From Kineothrix sp. MSJ-39 (GTDB lineage: Bacteria; Bacillota; Clostridia; Lachnospirales; Lachnospiraceae): a stretch of 64,000 nt of DNA. A program made the translations under genes and the position numbers. Position 1 is the stretch's first letter. Every line of letters begins with the position of its first letter. The notes under the pieces were generated by a model that did not search any database, was not told the origin of the DNA, and saw only the letters and a list, made by a program, of their open reading frames with translations. Shown here piece by piece: positions 23,453-32,924 of the stretch. The stretch is from the NCBI RefSeq assembly GCF_018917935.1, contig NZ_JAHLPN010000007.1:62001-126000 (forward strand), read 5' to 3'.

Positions 23453-24930
23453 TGATCTGTATGCTGCTTTTTGCTGTGGCTTGCTGTGATCCAGAAGATA
23501 AAAGCGAGGAATGCAACTGCAATACACATCCATGGGATCAGATAACGAAGTCCTTTTGGTGCAAATAGATCATAATAGCCTTTTAAATAGATAATAACAA
23601 TAATAAGGGGAAGTCCCCATGTTATGTAGTAACGCATCTTTGCAGGGAATGGAAGTCCGTTTCCTGCATTTGCTTCGTGGATGAAATTATCCCAGCCCCA
23701 GCCATGCTTTGATGTACAGAACAGGACATAGCACAGAGAACCAAGCGGCAGAAGATTGCTGGAAACAAGGAAATCCTCCAGATCCATGATGTTCGAGCCC
23801 GGTCCGAGCGGCTGCAGCCCGGAAAGGACATTAAAGCCGAGAATACACGGGATGGAAAGCAGGATAACAGCTACTATATTACAAATGACAGCCTTCTTTC
23901 TGGAAACACCCCACAGATCAATGGCAAAGGAAATAATATTTTCAAATACCGCGATCACTGTAGAAAGTGCGGCAAAGGAAAGGAACAGGAAGAACAGCGT
24001 ACCCCAGATCCGTCCGCCTGCCATCTGGTTAAAGATGTTCGGAAGGGTGATGAAGATCAGGGATGGGCCTGCATCCGGTTCGATACCAAAGGAGAAGCAG
24101 GCGGGAATGATGATAAGACCTGCCATCAGTGCTACAAAAGTATCAAGCAGTGTGATGCTGAGTGCTTCACCGGATAACGAACGTTTCTTATCCAGATAAC
24201 TGCCAAAGATCGCCATGGCACCAATACCGATGCTGAGGGTGAAGAATGCCTGTGACATGGCAGCAAAGATGACATTACCGATGCCTTTTGCCTGCATGGT
24301 GGCAAAATCAGGTACAAGGTAGAATCTGATACCTGCACCGGAGCCCGGCAGTAAGCAGGAGTGAACTGCAAGGACGAGGATCAGTCCAAGCAGACAGATC
24401 ATCATCACCTTTGTGATACGTTCCACACCGTTTTTCAGACCAAGGGAACAGATCGCAAACGATAAGACAACTGCAATGATCATAAAAAGGATCATTGTGC
24501 CCGGAGAAGCCAGCATATTGCCGAAGTAAGCAGAAACCTGCTCGGTTGTCATAGACTGACTTGTCAGGGAGCCTGTCAGATAGCGAACAAAATAATACAG
24601 CATCCAACCGGTTACCATTGTGTAATACATCATCAGTAAGTAGCAGCCTGCCATTCCGATATAGCCATTATAGTGCCAGCGTCTGCCCTTTGGCTCTAAC
24701 TTACGGAAGGAAGTGGCGCAGCTTTTCTGGCTGCCTCTGCCGACTGCAAACTCGCAGACGATGATCGGATAGCCCAGAATCGCTAAAAATACCAGATAAA
24801 TTGCAATAAATGCAGCACCGCCATACTGTCCGCACATATAAGGAAACTTCCACACATTTCCAAGTCCGACCGCACAGCCTGCGGATACAAGGATGAATCC
24901 CAGCCGGGATCCAAATTTTTCTCTTTCCAT
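23449..24930 (-). CDS. Sodium-dependent transporter, NSS (neurotransmitter:sodium symporter) family
   Basis: A 493-residue membrane protein of the LeuT fold, driving uptake of an amino acid or similar compound with Na+. The N-terminal signature F-I-L-V-S-A-G-C-A-V-G-L-G-N-V-W-K-F-P-Y covers the unwound TM1 that binds Na+ and substrate; about 11-12 hydrophobic segments follow. AGGAGG precedes the start on the minus strand. A promoter lies at 25008-25036. The substrate cannot be read from sequence, though bacterial members often carry Trp, Tyr, Leu or Ala. Confidence 0.9.
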   Translation of the reverse strand: MEREKFGSRLGFILVSAGCAVGLGNVWKFPYMCGQYGGAAFIAIYLVFLAILGYPIIVCEFAVGRGSQKSCATSFRKLEPKGRRWHYNGYIGMAGCYLLMMYYTMVTGWMLYYFVRYLTGSLTSQSMTTEQVSAYFGNMLASPGTMILFMIIAVVLSFAICSLGLKNGVERITKVMMICLLGLILVLAVHSCLLPGSGAGIRFYLVPDFATMQAKGIGNVIFAAMSQAFFTLSIGIGAMAIFGSYLDKKRSLSGEALSITLLDTFVALMAGLIIIPACFSFGIEPDAGPSLIFITLPNIFNQMAGGRIWGTLFFLFLSFAALSTVIAVFENIISFAIDLWGVSRKKAVICNIVAVILLSIPCILGFNVLSGLQPLGPGSNIMDLEDFLVSSNLLPLGSLCYVLFCTSKHGWGWDNFIHEANAGNGLPFPAKMRYYITWGLPLIIVIIYLKGYYDLFAPKGLRYLIPWMCIAVAFLAFIFWITASHSKKQHTDH

Positions 24931-25007
24931 GAATATAAATCCTCCTAGTGAAATAAAGCTGCGCGGGCATATCCGTAAGGAAAATGCTTCATTAGCGCAA
25001 CACTTCT

Positions 25008-25036
25008 ATTATAGCGAAAAAGAAGTAAGAAAGCAA
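25008..25036 (-). promoter_or_regulatory. Promoter of the NSS transporter
   Basis: Minus strand TTGCTT (complement of 25031-25036), 17 bases, TATAAT (complement of 25008-25013). Confidence 0.6.
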
Positions 25037-25079
25037 TGAAAATAATCGGTGAAAAGAGCCGGGAAAAGTGCGCCCGGCA

Positions 25080-25108
25080 TTGAAATATAAAGGGAAAGCA
25101 GATATAAT
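25080..25108 (+). promoter_or_regulatory. Promoter of the cupin gene
   Basis: TTGAAA (25080-25085), 17 bases, TATAAT (25103-25108), about 50 bases before the ribosome site. Confidence 0.7.
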
Positions 25109-25166
25109 GATAAATAGATGCAACACTGAAGAAAAAGGTTGTAAATAACAAGCAGGAGGCACGAAA

Positions 25167-25496
25167 ATGAAAATTGCATTTACAGATATGGAAGAAGAAG
25201 TACTGCCGGCATTTAAAGACGGCGAGAAGGAATACAGAGCCAAACGCTTTGGAGACGAAGCCTGCAAGATCATGAGCGGCAGACTGATCCCGGGCGCATC
25301 CATTGGTTATCATAAGCATACTGAAGATTATGAAGTGATCTTTATCACAGCAGGAGAAGGCAAGGTATTATATGACGAAGAGGAGATCCGTTTAAAAGCC
25401 GGTGACTGCCATTACTGCCCAAAGGGACATGCACATTCCCTGATCAACGACAGTGATGCAGATCTGACATTTTATGCAGTTGTACCGGTTGCATGA
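25167..25496 (+). CDS. Cupin domain protein
   Basis: A 109-residue single-domain cupin. Motif 1 reads G-Y-H-K-H-T-E-D-Y-E-V-I-F-I-T-A-G-E-G (two His and a Glu for metal) and motif 2 P-K-G-H-A-H-S-L-I-N-D; both are complete, so it probably binds a metal. Small cupins act as isomerases, epimerases or ligand sensors; nothing here decides. It is followed 70 bases later by a flavin reductase-like gene and may form an operon with it. Confidence 0.85.
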   Translation: MKIAFTDMEEEVLPAFKDGEKEYRAKRFGDEACKIMSGRLIPGASIGYHKHTEDYEVIFITAGEGKVLYDEEEIRLKAGDCHYCPKGHAHSLINDSDADLTFYAVVPVA

Positions 25497-25566
25497 CAGG
25501 TTCTGCCGGATCGCAGGATAAAAGGATACGGCAAATGATAGAAAAAGAAGAAAAGAAGGAATCACA

Positions 25567-26193
25567 ATGAAGGTTTTAATGGTAAACGGAAGCCCGAAGC
25601 CAAACGGCTGTACGGCAACAGCTTTGCAGGAGATCGCAAAGGTATTGAAAGAAGAAGGGATCGATAGTGAGATCGTGTGCTTGGGCGGTGACCCGCTGCG
25701 TGACTGCATCGGTTGTCTGGGCTGCACAAAGCTCGACGGACAGTGTGTATTTAACGATGATTGCATCAATGAGATCCTGGAAAAGGCAAAGACCTGTGAC
25801 GGCTTTATTTTTGGCACGCCGGTTTATTACGCCCATCCGAGCGGCAGAGTGTTATCTGCACTGGACCGGATGTTCTATGCTGGCAAAAAGTATTTTATGC
25901 ATAAGCCGGGCGCAGCGATCGCTTCTGCAAGAAGAGCCGGTACAACGGCTTCTATCGATGCACTGAATAAATATTTTACGATCGCGGAAATGCCGGTCGT
26001 ATCATCCTCTTATTGGAATATGGTGCATGGCAACAAGCCGGAAGAAGTGCTGCAGGATGCGGAAGGACTACAGGTCATGCGTAATCTGGGCAGAAATATG
26101 GCATGGCTTCTGAAGTGCATTGAGGCAGGAAAAAATACCGGTGTTGCTGTTCCGGTAAATGAGTATACGAACAAAACGAATTTCATCAGATAG
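25567..26193 (+). CDS. Flavodoxin-fold NAD(P)H-dependent reductase
   Basis: A 208-residue protein that begins M-K-V-L-M-V-N-G-S-P-K-P-N-G-C-T, the FMN phosphate loop of the NADPH-dependent FMN reductase family. It then has a Cys-rich stretch D-C-I-G-C-L-G-C-T-K-L-D-G-Q-C ending in D-D-C, as in iron-sulfur flavoproteins, and G-T-P-V-Y-Y-A-H-P-S-G near residue 85. It should bind FMN and perhaps a metal or cluster and pass electrons to an unknown acceptor. It is probably co-transcribed with the preceding cupin. Confidence 0.85.
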   Translation: MKVLMVNGSPKPNGCTATALQEIAKVLKEEGIDSEIVCLGGDPLRDCIGCLGCTKLDGQCVFNDDCINEILEKAKTCDGFIFGTPVYYAHPSGRVLSALDRMFYAGKKYFMHKPGAAIASARRAGTTASIDALNKYFTIAEMPVVSSSYWNMVHGNKPEEVLQDAEGLQVMRNLGRNMAWLLKCIEAGKNTGVAVPVNEYTNKTNFIR

Positions 26194-26197
26194 GATA

Positions 26198-27214
26198 ATG
26201 GATATGGCTGAAAATGAACATGGCGCGGAACTGCTGCTGGAAAAAATATTTTACTATATGAACTGTCTTGTGGAGGAAAAAGAATTTTCAGCCACCATTC
26301 AGACACTGACCGAGATGGGGAAAACGCTTGTCAATGCAGATCGTGCTTCTTTCTGGTTCTGGGATAAGAGAAAGGGAGAACACTGGACGATCGTAGCACT
26401 CGATCATGCACGGATCACTGTTCCCGAAGGGCGGGGCATCGTAGGTGCCAGCATCACTACGGGAGAAACGATCCTGATCGCAGATGCGGGTGCAGATCCT
26501 CGTTTTGACAGCTCTGTTGACAGAAGCAGCGGCTACGATACGAGATCGGTGCTGTGTATGCCTGTGACGGATTCGCGCGGACAGGTGATCGGAGCCTATC
26601 AGGCGATCAATAAGCTGAACGAGGACGGTTCTGTCGGTGTGTTTACAAAAGAAGATGAAAAGAGACTGGCACTGGCAGCGGTGTATTGCGGCAAGACGCT
26701 GGAATCATATCTGCTTCTTTCCGAGAATCAGACGGACCTCACAACAAAGCTGCGCAACCGTAAGGGATTTTATGAATACTACAATAAAAGAGTGCTGCCT
26801 TATCTGATCGCACATCCGGTATCGGTTGCAATGGGGGATATTGATTTCTTTGACATTACCAACCAGATCTACGGTTCCGCAGGCGGCGATGAAGTGCTTC
26901 GAAGTATTGCGGATCTGATGCTGTATCATGTGGAGATCGATGATGAAGTGATCCGGTGGGAAAACGACCGGTTTGTATTGCTGCTGTCAGGGAAGAATGC
27001 GCAGCAGGCAAAGCAGGAAATGGACGATCTGAGAAAAACGATCGAAGAAACCGTCTTTACACACAGAGGGCATGAGATCCATGTGACAATGTCGTTTGGT
27101 GTCTGTGAACTGGATTATGAAAAATCATCCGATGAGAATCTGGCACATGTAGAGACTGCATTACAGCGGGCAAAAGAAGCCGGACGCAACACAGTCTGTA
27201 TTGCCGAAATGTAA
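26198..27214 (+). CDS. GAF protein with a degenerate GGDEF domain
   Basis: A 338-residue cytoplasmic signalling protein. The N-terminal half is a GAF domain (G-R-G-I-V-G-A-S-I-T-T-G-E-T ... V-L-C-M-P-V-T-D-S-R-G-Q-V-I-G-A-Y-Q). The second half has the diguanylate cyclase fold (T-K-L-R-N-R-K-G-F-Y-E-Y-Y, G-D-I-D-F-F-D, G-G-D-E-V-L-R-S-I-A-D-L). Where active enzymes have R-Y-G-G-D-E-F this one reads R-W-E-N-D-R-F, so cyclic-di-GMP synthesis is unlikely. The G-G-D-E-V lies in a helix and is not the active site. ATG 26198 is preferred; a longer frame overlapping the reductase gene has no ribosome site. Confidence 0.85.
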   Translation: MDMAENEHGAELLLEKIFYYMNCLVEEKEFSATIQTLTEMGKTLVNADRASFWFWDKRKGEHWTIVALDHARITVPEGRGIVGASITTGETILIADAGADPRFDSSVDRSSGYDTRSVLCMPVTDSRGQVIGAYQAINKLNEDGSVGVFTKEDEKRLALAAVYCGKTLESYLLLSENQTDLTTKLRNRKGFYEYYNKRVLPYLIAHPVSVAMGDIDFFDITNQIYGSAGGDEVLRSIADLMLYHVEIDDEVIRWENDRFVLLLSGKNAQQAKQEMDDLRKTIEETVFTHRGHEIHVTMSFGVCELDYEKSSDENLAHVETALQRAKEAGRNTVCIAEM

Positions 27215-27235
27215 AATAGATAAGCTGTAGCCTGT

Positions 27236-28225
27236 TTACTGGGACAGAAGACCGGAATAATAGAGCGAGTCCTTTGCTTCGACTGCAATATGTTCGGTGT
27301 TTTGTGCCAGTATTTTTTTGTAGGCAGAAGGCGTATAGCCGATATATTTCTTGAAAAGCTTGTTGAAATAGCTGCTGGAATTAAAGCCGACCTTCAGTGC
27401 AATATCCGAGATGGAAAGAGTGCTGTTATCCTGAGCGAGCAGATCGACAGCGGAATAAATCCTGTATTTCAGCAGATAGTCAAACGGAGTCAGCTGCAGG
27501 CAACGTTTAAAGCAGCGACAACATTCGCTTTTACTGATATGGATACTGTCTGCGATATCCTGCAGGGTGATCGGCTCTTCATAATGTTCCATAATATAAG
27601 TGATAGCCGCTTTTGTTCTGGATTCGTCCAGTGCAACCTGCGGATCATAAGTCGGGATATGATCATGCGGCAGATCCTGAATATGATTCAAAAGAAGCAG
27701 CCAGATCTGAATCAGATAGCTTTTGGTCAGGAGCTCATATCCAAAAGATTTCTGCAGATTGATCTTGATGATCTCGCTGGTCAGCATGGATATAGAGTGG
27801 TCATCCTCTTTCTTATCGTTCATGACATAAGAACGCAGACCGGGTGTGTTGACAACTGGCAGAAGATAGGCAGATGAAAAAACAGAATGTCCATAGCCAA
27901 ATATATAATCAGGACTGAATACGATCGAATGGAAGATACAATTCTGTTCATTATACGGATGCACGGAATGCATTACATTACGGTTGATAAAAAGTGTATC
28001 TCCCGGTGATAATACATACATATTATCACCAACCGAAAATTCGGCAGTTCCTTCCTTTATTACAATCAACTCAATCTCACTGTGCCAGTGCCAGTGGATC
28101 AGATTCAGATACATCATGCTCAGATCAATACGGTATACTGCAACAGGGTAGTCAAGACTGCCATGCTGTTTCATTTCATACAGATCTTCGCGAACCTGTA
28201 TTGTTCCTTTGTTATCTTTTTCCAT
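27236..28225 (-). CDS. AraC family transcriptional regulator
   Basis: A 329-residue regulator with an N-terminal cupin-type sensor (L-I-H-W-H-W-H-S-E-I-E-L-I-V-I-K-E-G, D-T-L-F-I-N-R-N-V-M-H-S-V) and a C-terminal pair of helix-turn-helices (I-T-L-Q-D-I-A-D-S-I-H-I-S-K-S-E and I-S-D-I-A-L-K-V-G-F-N-S-S-S-Y-F-N-K-L-F-K-K). Such proteins usually sense a sugar. It diverges from the secreted DUF5722 gene, the most likely target beside itself. Confidence 0.93.
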   Translation of the reverse strand: MEKDNKGTIQVREDLYEMKQHGSLDYPVAVYRIDLSMMYLNLIHWHWHSEIELIVIKEGTAEFSVGDNMYVLSPGDTLFINRNVMHSVHPYNEQNCIFHSIVFSPDYIFGYGHSVFSSAYLLPVVNTPGLRSYVMNDKKEDDHSISMLTSEIIKINLQKSFGYELLTKSYLIQIWLLLLNHIQDLPHDHIPTYDPQVALDESRTKAAITYIMEHYEEPITLQDIADSIHISKSECCRCFKRCLQLTPFDYLLKYRIYSAVDLLAQDNSTLSISDIALKVGFNSSSYFNKLFKKYIGYTPSAYKKILAQNTEHIAVEAKDSLYYSGLLSQ

Positions 28226-28333
28226 TTGTTTGCTCCCTAATACACTTTCATTCCACTTCTTACTATGGTATCATAAAAAAATGTCAGGGTCAAAATGATG
28301 TTGAAATTCTTTACCAAAGAAGGAGTCTTTTGT

Positions 28334-31084
28334 ATGCATAAAAGAATGATTTCCATAATATGTTTTATGTTAACTATAATGTTGATGACAGAATCGGTGG
28401 CAGCAATTCCGGTAAAAGAAGGATATGCCCGGAATTCGTTATATAGTGCTGTGTATGATACATACGAGGTTGATACAGAAGCAGTTTCAGTCAGTGATGA
28501 TTCATTAACTGATAATACAATCAGTGGCGATTCAGTTAGTGATAATACAATCAGCGATAACACGGTCAGCGGCGATTCCATCAGCGATAATACAATGAGT
28601 GATAATACGGTCAGCGGTGATTCTGTCAGTGATAATACAGTCGACCAGAATACGGAGGCACCGGGCGATGATCTGGCGGCAGAACAGGCGGCTGTTTTTC
28701 CCCTGCAGACTGCAACAACCGTGATAAAAGATATCGGACAAACGGTAGCGGCGGTTTTTACGAAAAGTGTTAAAAAGCCTGCACAGGTTAAAAAGCTGAC
28801 ACTGACAAATCCTGCAAAGGGAAAACTGCGGATCCGTTATCAGAAGGTAACGGGGGCAAAAGGCTATGAGATCGTTTATGCGACAAACCGTTCGTTGACA
28901 GCGTCAAAGATCGTATTGGATGTAAAAAAGACAAAGACGGATATCACAGATCTGCCACAGGGAAAAACGTATTATGTGAAGGTCCGTGCTTATAAAACCG
29001 ATGAAAACGGGAAAAAGATTTACGGAAAATACAGTAGCAAGAAGAAACTCACCATCAAAAAGGGTTTAGCAGAGATTGAAGCGAAAATGGGAGCGGCAAA
29101 GCTGAGCAGTGTAAAGCTGGCAGATGTTTCTACGGTAAAAGCGGTTGCAAAGGTAAAGAAAAGGGTAAAGAGCAGTGATGAGTTTTATTATCTGTTTGCG
29201 CTGGACTCTTACCAGAGTAAGGTAAGCGGACTGAAACCTGTTGCAAAAGCGGCAAAGAAAAAAAGTGTTACCTTTATCTTACCGTTGCAGAAGGAGACAA
29301 AGAATTCCGTTTTACAGAAGAAGTTTGTGGTAGCGGTTAAAAAGGGCAGAAAATATATAATGCTCAGTGATGCCATGTATATTACCAATCCGGAAAAGAC
29401 GGCTTATTTTTCTTATCCGTTTCCGACAGCACCATCTAAGAAGGGACTGCAGATCAATGCGGATATGATGCCCGATGTGGAGGAATTGGGAGTCAAAAAT
29501 ACGGCTTACAATATCATTCTGTCGGATATCATCGCAACAGCCGGGCAGCACAATGCACAGGAAGGAATTTCCTATGTTTATAATGGAAAGACCTACTGGT
29601 TTTCCAAGGCTGCGGTACAGGGATATGATTCTCTGTTTTTAAAAACAAGAGCGGAAAATATGGTTGTGACGGGTATTCTGCTCTTAGGTTACAGAAGCGA
29701 TCTGACGTATCTGATCGCACCCAAAGGCAGAAGTCAGGGACATCAATATTATATGTTCAACACAAAGTCAAAGAAAGCAAGGCTGCAGCTGGAAGCAGCC
29801 TGCAGCTTTCTGGCAGAGCGTTACAGCGGAAATGCCTATGTGACAAACTGGGTTGTGGGAAACGAAGTGAATGCTTATCAGGACTGGAACTATGCGGGAC
29901 TGAAAAATATACAGGAGTATGCGTCGGCTTACGCTGATGAATACAGACTGGTAGCAACCTGCATGAAGAGCATGTACCAGAATGCAAGAGTATATATTTC
30001 ATTGGATAATAACTGGACAAGGACGACATCAGGGGTATATGCGGGCAAAAAATTCCTGAATCAGTTTGCACAGGAACTGGAAAAGGAAGGAAAGATCGGA
30101 TTTCATATTGCTTACCATCCTTATTCTTATCCGCTGACAACGGCGGATTTCTGGAATGATACGAGCGGACTGGCAGGAAAGGGTTCGAAAGCTAAGGTCA
30201 TTACGATGGCAAATCTCTCCGTTATGACAAATTATGTGAAAAGAACTTACGGAAAAAATACGCGTATCCTGCTGTCAGAGACAGGCTTTTCTTCCGGTCA
30301 GTCAGAGCAGATCCAGGCGGCGGCAATTGCTTATGCGTATTACATTGCGGAAAGCAATGATATGGTAGATGCACTGATCATTTCACGTCATGTGGATAAC
30401 GAAGTGGAGATCAGGCAGAATATCCGGACCGGTCTGTGGACAACCTACGGGGACAGTCTGCATCCGAACGAATGGGCAGACCGGAAAAAGTATGCATGGT
30501 ACATTTTTAAGTATATGGATACGACAAAAAGCAGTGAGTGGACGGATTTTGCACTGAATTATATCAGGGCGGCAAGTTGGGAGAGTCTGATTCCGGGATT
30601 TTCACAAAGTCGTTTTCTGGCAATGCGAAATATGGCTTCGGCAGAGGTATTGCAGCAGGAAAAAATAACGGCGAAGTATGTGCAGCCGATCAGTCTGCAG
30701 GGTTCTGAGAGCCAGACACTTTCCTGTAGAGGATCGGGGCTGAATAAAAATGTTTCCTGGGGATTTTCAAAAAATTACGATGTGCCGGTCAGTTTTACAA
30801 TGCAGCCATACTTTGTGACAAGATTGCAGGTATCAGGCAGTACCAACAGACAGGTAACGGTCAAGCTGCGGTTTCACAGCGGCGAAAATGTACTGGAGGC
30901 AGAGAAGGTGATACCGGCAGAGGAATACGTTAATCTGGCAGTCAAAGTATCCGACTGGCAGTATGCGGGCAGGATTGACCGGATTGAAATATATTTTCAG
31001 CCTGCGGGTGGTGCCTTTGTAAGCGGCGCCAAAGCAAAACTGGATAGCAAACGGACCGGAATCTATGCAGGGGATATAGAGTAG
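28334..31084 (+). CDS. Secreted DUF5722 protein with S-D-N-T repeat stalk and Fn3 domain
   Basis: A 916-residue exported protein. ATG 28334 has AAGGAG eight bases upstream and opens a typical signal peptide (H-K-R-M-I-S-I-I-C-F-M-L-T-I-M-L-M); the upstream in-frame ATG does not. Residues about 55-105 are S-D-N-T/S-G-D-S repeats, about 145-240 an Fn3-like domain, about 355-725 a DUF5722 domain resembling a glycosidase barrel (V-V-G-N-E-V-N-A-Y and L-L-S-E-T-G-F-S-S carry Glu residues fit for catalysis), and the rest a beta-rich C-terminal domain. There is no LPXTG motif, so it is secreted or loosely held. A carbohydrate-related role is inferred. Confidence 0.8.
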   Translation: MHKRMISIICFMLTIMLMTESVAAIPVKEGYARNSLYSAVYDTYEVDTEAVSVSDDSLTDNTISGDSVSDNTISDNTVSGDSISDNTMSDNTVSGDSVSDNTVDQNTEAPGDDLAAEQAAVFPLQTATTVIKDIGQTVAAVFTKSVKKPAQVKKLTLTNPAKGKLRIRYQKVTGAKGYEIVYATNRSLTASKIVLDVKKTKTDITDLPQGKTYYVKVRAYKTDENGKKIYGKYSSKKKLTIKKGLAEIEAKMGAAKLSSVKLADVSTVKAVAKVKKRVKSSDEFYYLFALDSYQSKVSGLKPVAKAAKKKSVTFILPLQKETKNSVLQKKFVVAVKKGRKYIMLSDAMYITNPEKTAYFSYPFPTAPSKKGLQINADMMPDVEELGVKNTAYNIILSDIIATAGQHNAQEGISYVYNGKTYWFSKAAVQGYDSLFLKTRAENMVVTGILLLGYRSDLTYLIAPKGRSQGHQYYMFNTKSKKARLQLEAACSFLAERYSGNAYVTNWVVGNEVNAYQDWNYAGLKNIQEYASAYADEYRLVATCMKSMYQNARVYISLDNNWTRTTSGVYAGKKFLNQFAQELEKEGKIGFHIAYHPYSYPLTTADFWNDTSGLAGKGSKAKVITMANLSVMTNYVKRTYGKNTRILLSETGFSSGQSEQIQAAAIAYAYYIAESNDMVDALIISRHVDNEVEIRQNIRTGLWTTYGDSLHPNEWADRKKYAWYIFKYMDTTKSSEWTDFALNYIRAASWESLIPGFSQSRFLAMRNMASAEVLQQEKITAKYVQPISLQGSESQTLSCRGSGLNKNVSWGFSKNYDVPVSFTMQPYFVTRLQVSGSTNRQVTVKLRFHSGENVLEAEKVIPAEEYVNLAVKVSDWQYAGRIDRIEIYFQPAGGAFVSGAKAKLDSKRTGIYAGDIE
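28500..28645 (+). repeat. In-frame repeat encoding S-D-N-T/S-G-D-S units
   Basis: About four degenerate units of some 36 bases (G-A-T-A-A-T-A-C-A core, AGCGGCGATTC and variants) code for a flexible acidic linker behind the signal peptide. Such tracts change length by slippage or recombination. Confidence 0.8.
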
Positions 31085-31132
31085 AATTTCATAGAAAAAT
31101 GCATATAGTAATGATAAAAAGCTGAGGAAAAC

Positions 31133-32839
31133 ATGGCAAATCAGAAACTGGAGGATCAGCTTTCCCTTGCGCTGGATACACCGGTGCAGATGCGGGAAAG
31201 GTCAGGCAATCTGGATACCGGTTATGTACCGGAGGAAAACACATGGGAACTGATCGTGAAATATAACGGCAATCTTGACAGGCTGACAGGCAATATCCGG
31301 GTGGAACCGTTGATCGCAGGGTATGCGATCGTGACGATCCCTGAAAATCTGATAGGTGCGTTTTCCAGGATGGAAGAAATTGAATTTATCGAAAAACCAA
31401 AGAAGCTCTTTCCGCAGGTAACTGCAGGACTCAGAGCTTCTTGTTTTTATTCTCTTTTACAGCCTGTTTCGGGGACTGCGCTATCGGGCAGGGGGGTATA
31501 TATTGCGATTTTGGATTCCGGTATTGATTATACGGATCCTTTGTTCCGTTATGCGGACGGAACGACAAAGATCGCATGGCTGTGGGATCAGGGAAAGCAG
31601 GCGGATGCAGAAAAAGGAGAAAGACCGCCGCAGGGATTTTTTACCGGAGTGGAATACAGCAGGGAGATGATCAACGCAAATATGCAGGAAGACGGGGAGC
31701 GGCTGACACTGGATGTGACAGGACATGGAACGAATGTGGCAAAGATCGCCGTGCAGGGAGCGCCGGGAAGTGAACTGATTGTTGTGAAGCTGGATACGGC
31801 GCGTGGCACATATCCGTCTACGGCGTCGCTGCTCCGCGCCTTTACTTATACGGCAAAGAAATCGCAGGCGGAAAACATGCCTGTGGCGATCAATTTAAGC
31901 TACGGTAACACCTATGGGGCACATGACGGATCCTCCCTGCTGGAACGGTTTATCGACAACATCACAGAGGTCGGCAGAAATGTGATCTGCATCGGCGCCG
32001 GGAATGAAGGTGCTTCCGCCGGACATTTTGCCGGACTGCTTACCGAAAATGAAATACAGCGGATCTCATTTGCCATGGGTGCATACGAACGAAGTTTTTC
32101 TCTGCAGGTATGGAAATGGTATGCGGATCAGATGGATATTTCCATCGTATCGCCGGCAGGAGAGTGTTATCTGATCCGGAATCAGGCAGCGGAAGGGGAA
32201 GCGCAGCAGACTGTCATGGAACAGACTAGGCTGTTGATCTTCAGTGGAAGACCACAGCCTTACCGGATGCGCGAAGAAGTTTATATAGACTTTATCCCGG
32301 TAGAAACATATCTGAATACCGGGATCTGGACGATTGAGATCACGCCGCGGCGTGTTGTGAACGGCGAACTGCGCCTGTATATGCCATCAGCAGTGGTGCG
32401 TTCGGAAAACACACGGTTTCTTCTGCCGTCTCCGGTGCTGACGCTGACGATCCCCTCGACAGCGCAAAAGGTGATCACGGTAGGTGCCTACAATGCCTAT
32501 GTCAGATCCTATGCGGCATTTTCCGGGAGGGGAGAAGCAGGCAGCAGGCGTGCGGAGAACAACAAGCCTGATCTGGCAGCCCCCGGCGTCAATATCAGGA
32601 TCGGAGAAGGAGAAAGTGGCGCGCTTGTGAGCGGTACTTCCTATGCAACGCCTTTCGTGACAGCCGCGGCGGCACTTTTGATGGAATATGGGATTGTGCA
32701 GGGCAATGACCCTTTTTTATATGGGGAAAAAGTCAAAGCCTATCTGCTTGCGGGTGCCAGACAACTGCCCGGTTATGACTTATGGCCCAATGATCAGGTG
32801 GGATGGGGGGCACTTTGTACATCGGAAAGCCTGCCATAA
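31133..32839 (+). CDS. Subtilisin-like serine protease, S8 family (Csp-like)
   Basis: A 568-residue S8 peptidase with the full triad: Asp in A-I-L-D-S-G-I-D-Y (about 127), His in G-H-G-T-N-V-A (about 198) and Ser in G-T-S-Y-A-T-P-F-V (about 502). A domain of about 200 residues is inserted between His and Ser, as in clostridial CspA/B/C proteins that process spore germination enzymes. No signal peptide is seen; the first 90 residues resemble the Csp prodomain. It may be a Csp-type or a housekeeping intracellular protease. GAGGAAAAC precedes the start. Confidence 0.88.
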   Translation: MANQKLEDQLSLALDTPVQMRERSGNLDTGYVPEENTWELIVKYNGNLDRLTGNIRVEPLIAGYAIVTIPENLIGAFSRMEEIEFIEKPKKLFPQVTAGLRASCFYSLLQPVSGTALSGRGVYIAILDSGIDYTDPLFRYADGTTKIAWLWDQGKQADAEKGERPPQGFFTGVEYSREMINANMQEDGERLTLDVTGHGTNVAKIAVQGAPGSELIVVKLDTARGTYPSTASLLRAFTYTAKKSQAENMPVAINLSYGNTYGAHDGSSLLERFIDNITEVGRNVICIGAGNEGASAGHFAGLLTENEIQRISFAMGAYERSFSLQVWKWYADQMDISIVSPAGECYLIRNQAAEGEAQQTVMEQTRLLIFSGRPQPYRMREEVYIDFIPVETYLNTGIWTIEITPRRVVNGELRLYMPSAVVRSENTRFLLPSPVLTLTIPSTAQKVITVGAYNAYVRSYAAFSGRGEAGSRRAENNKPDLAAPGVNIRIGEGESGALVSGTSYATPFVTAAAALLMEYGIVQGNDPFLYGEKVKAYLLAGARQLPGYDLWPNDQVGWGALCTSESLP

Positions 32840-32924
32840 GAAAGCAATTGCAGATAAGGAAACAGCAGGTTGCTTTCCTGTAACAACCATTTCTGTTATG
32901 ATATGGTTCAGGGAGGTAAATGCG

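Noticed and set aside
23756-24199. A 147-codon plus-strand frame inside the NSS transporter gene
   Set aside because: It is antisense to a well-conserved membrane protein and shows no domain.
28500-28645. A CRISPR-like array
   Set aside because: The repeats are in frame, degenerate and encode a protein linker; there are no spacers or cas genes.
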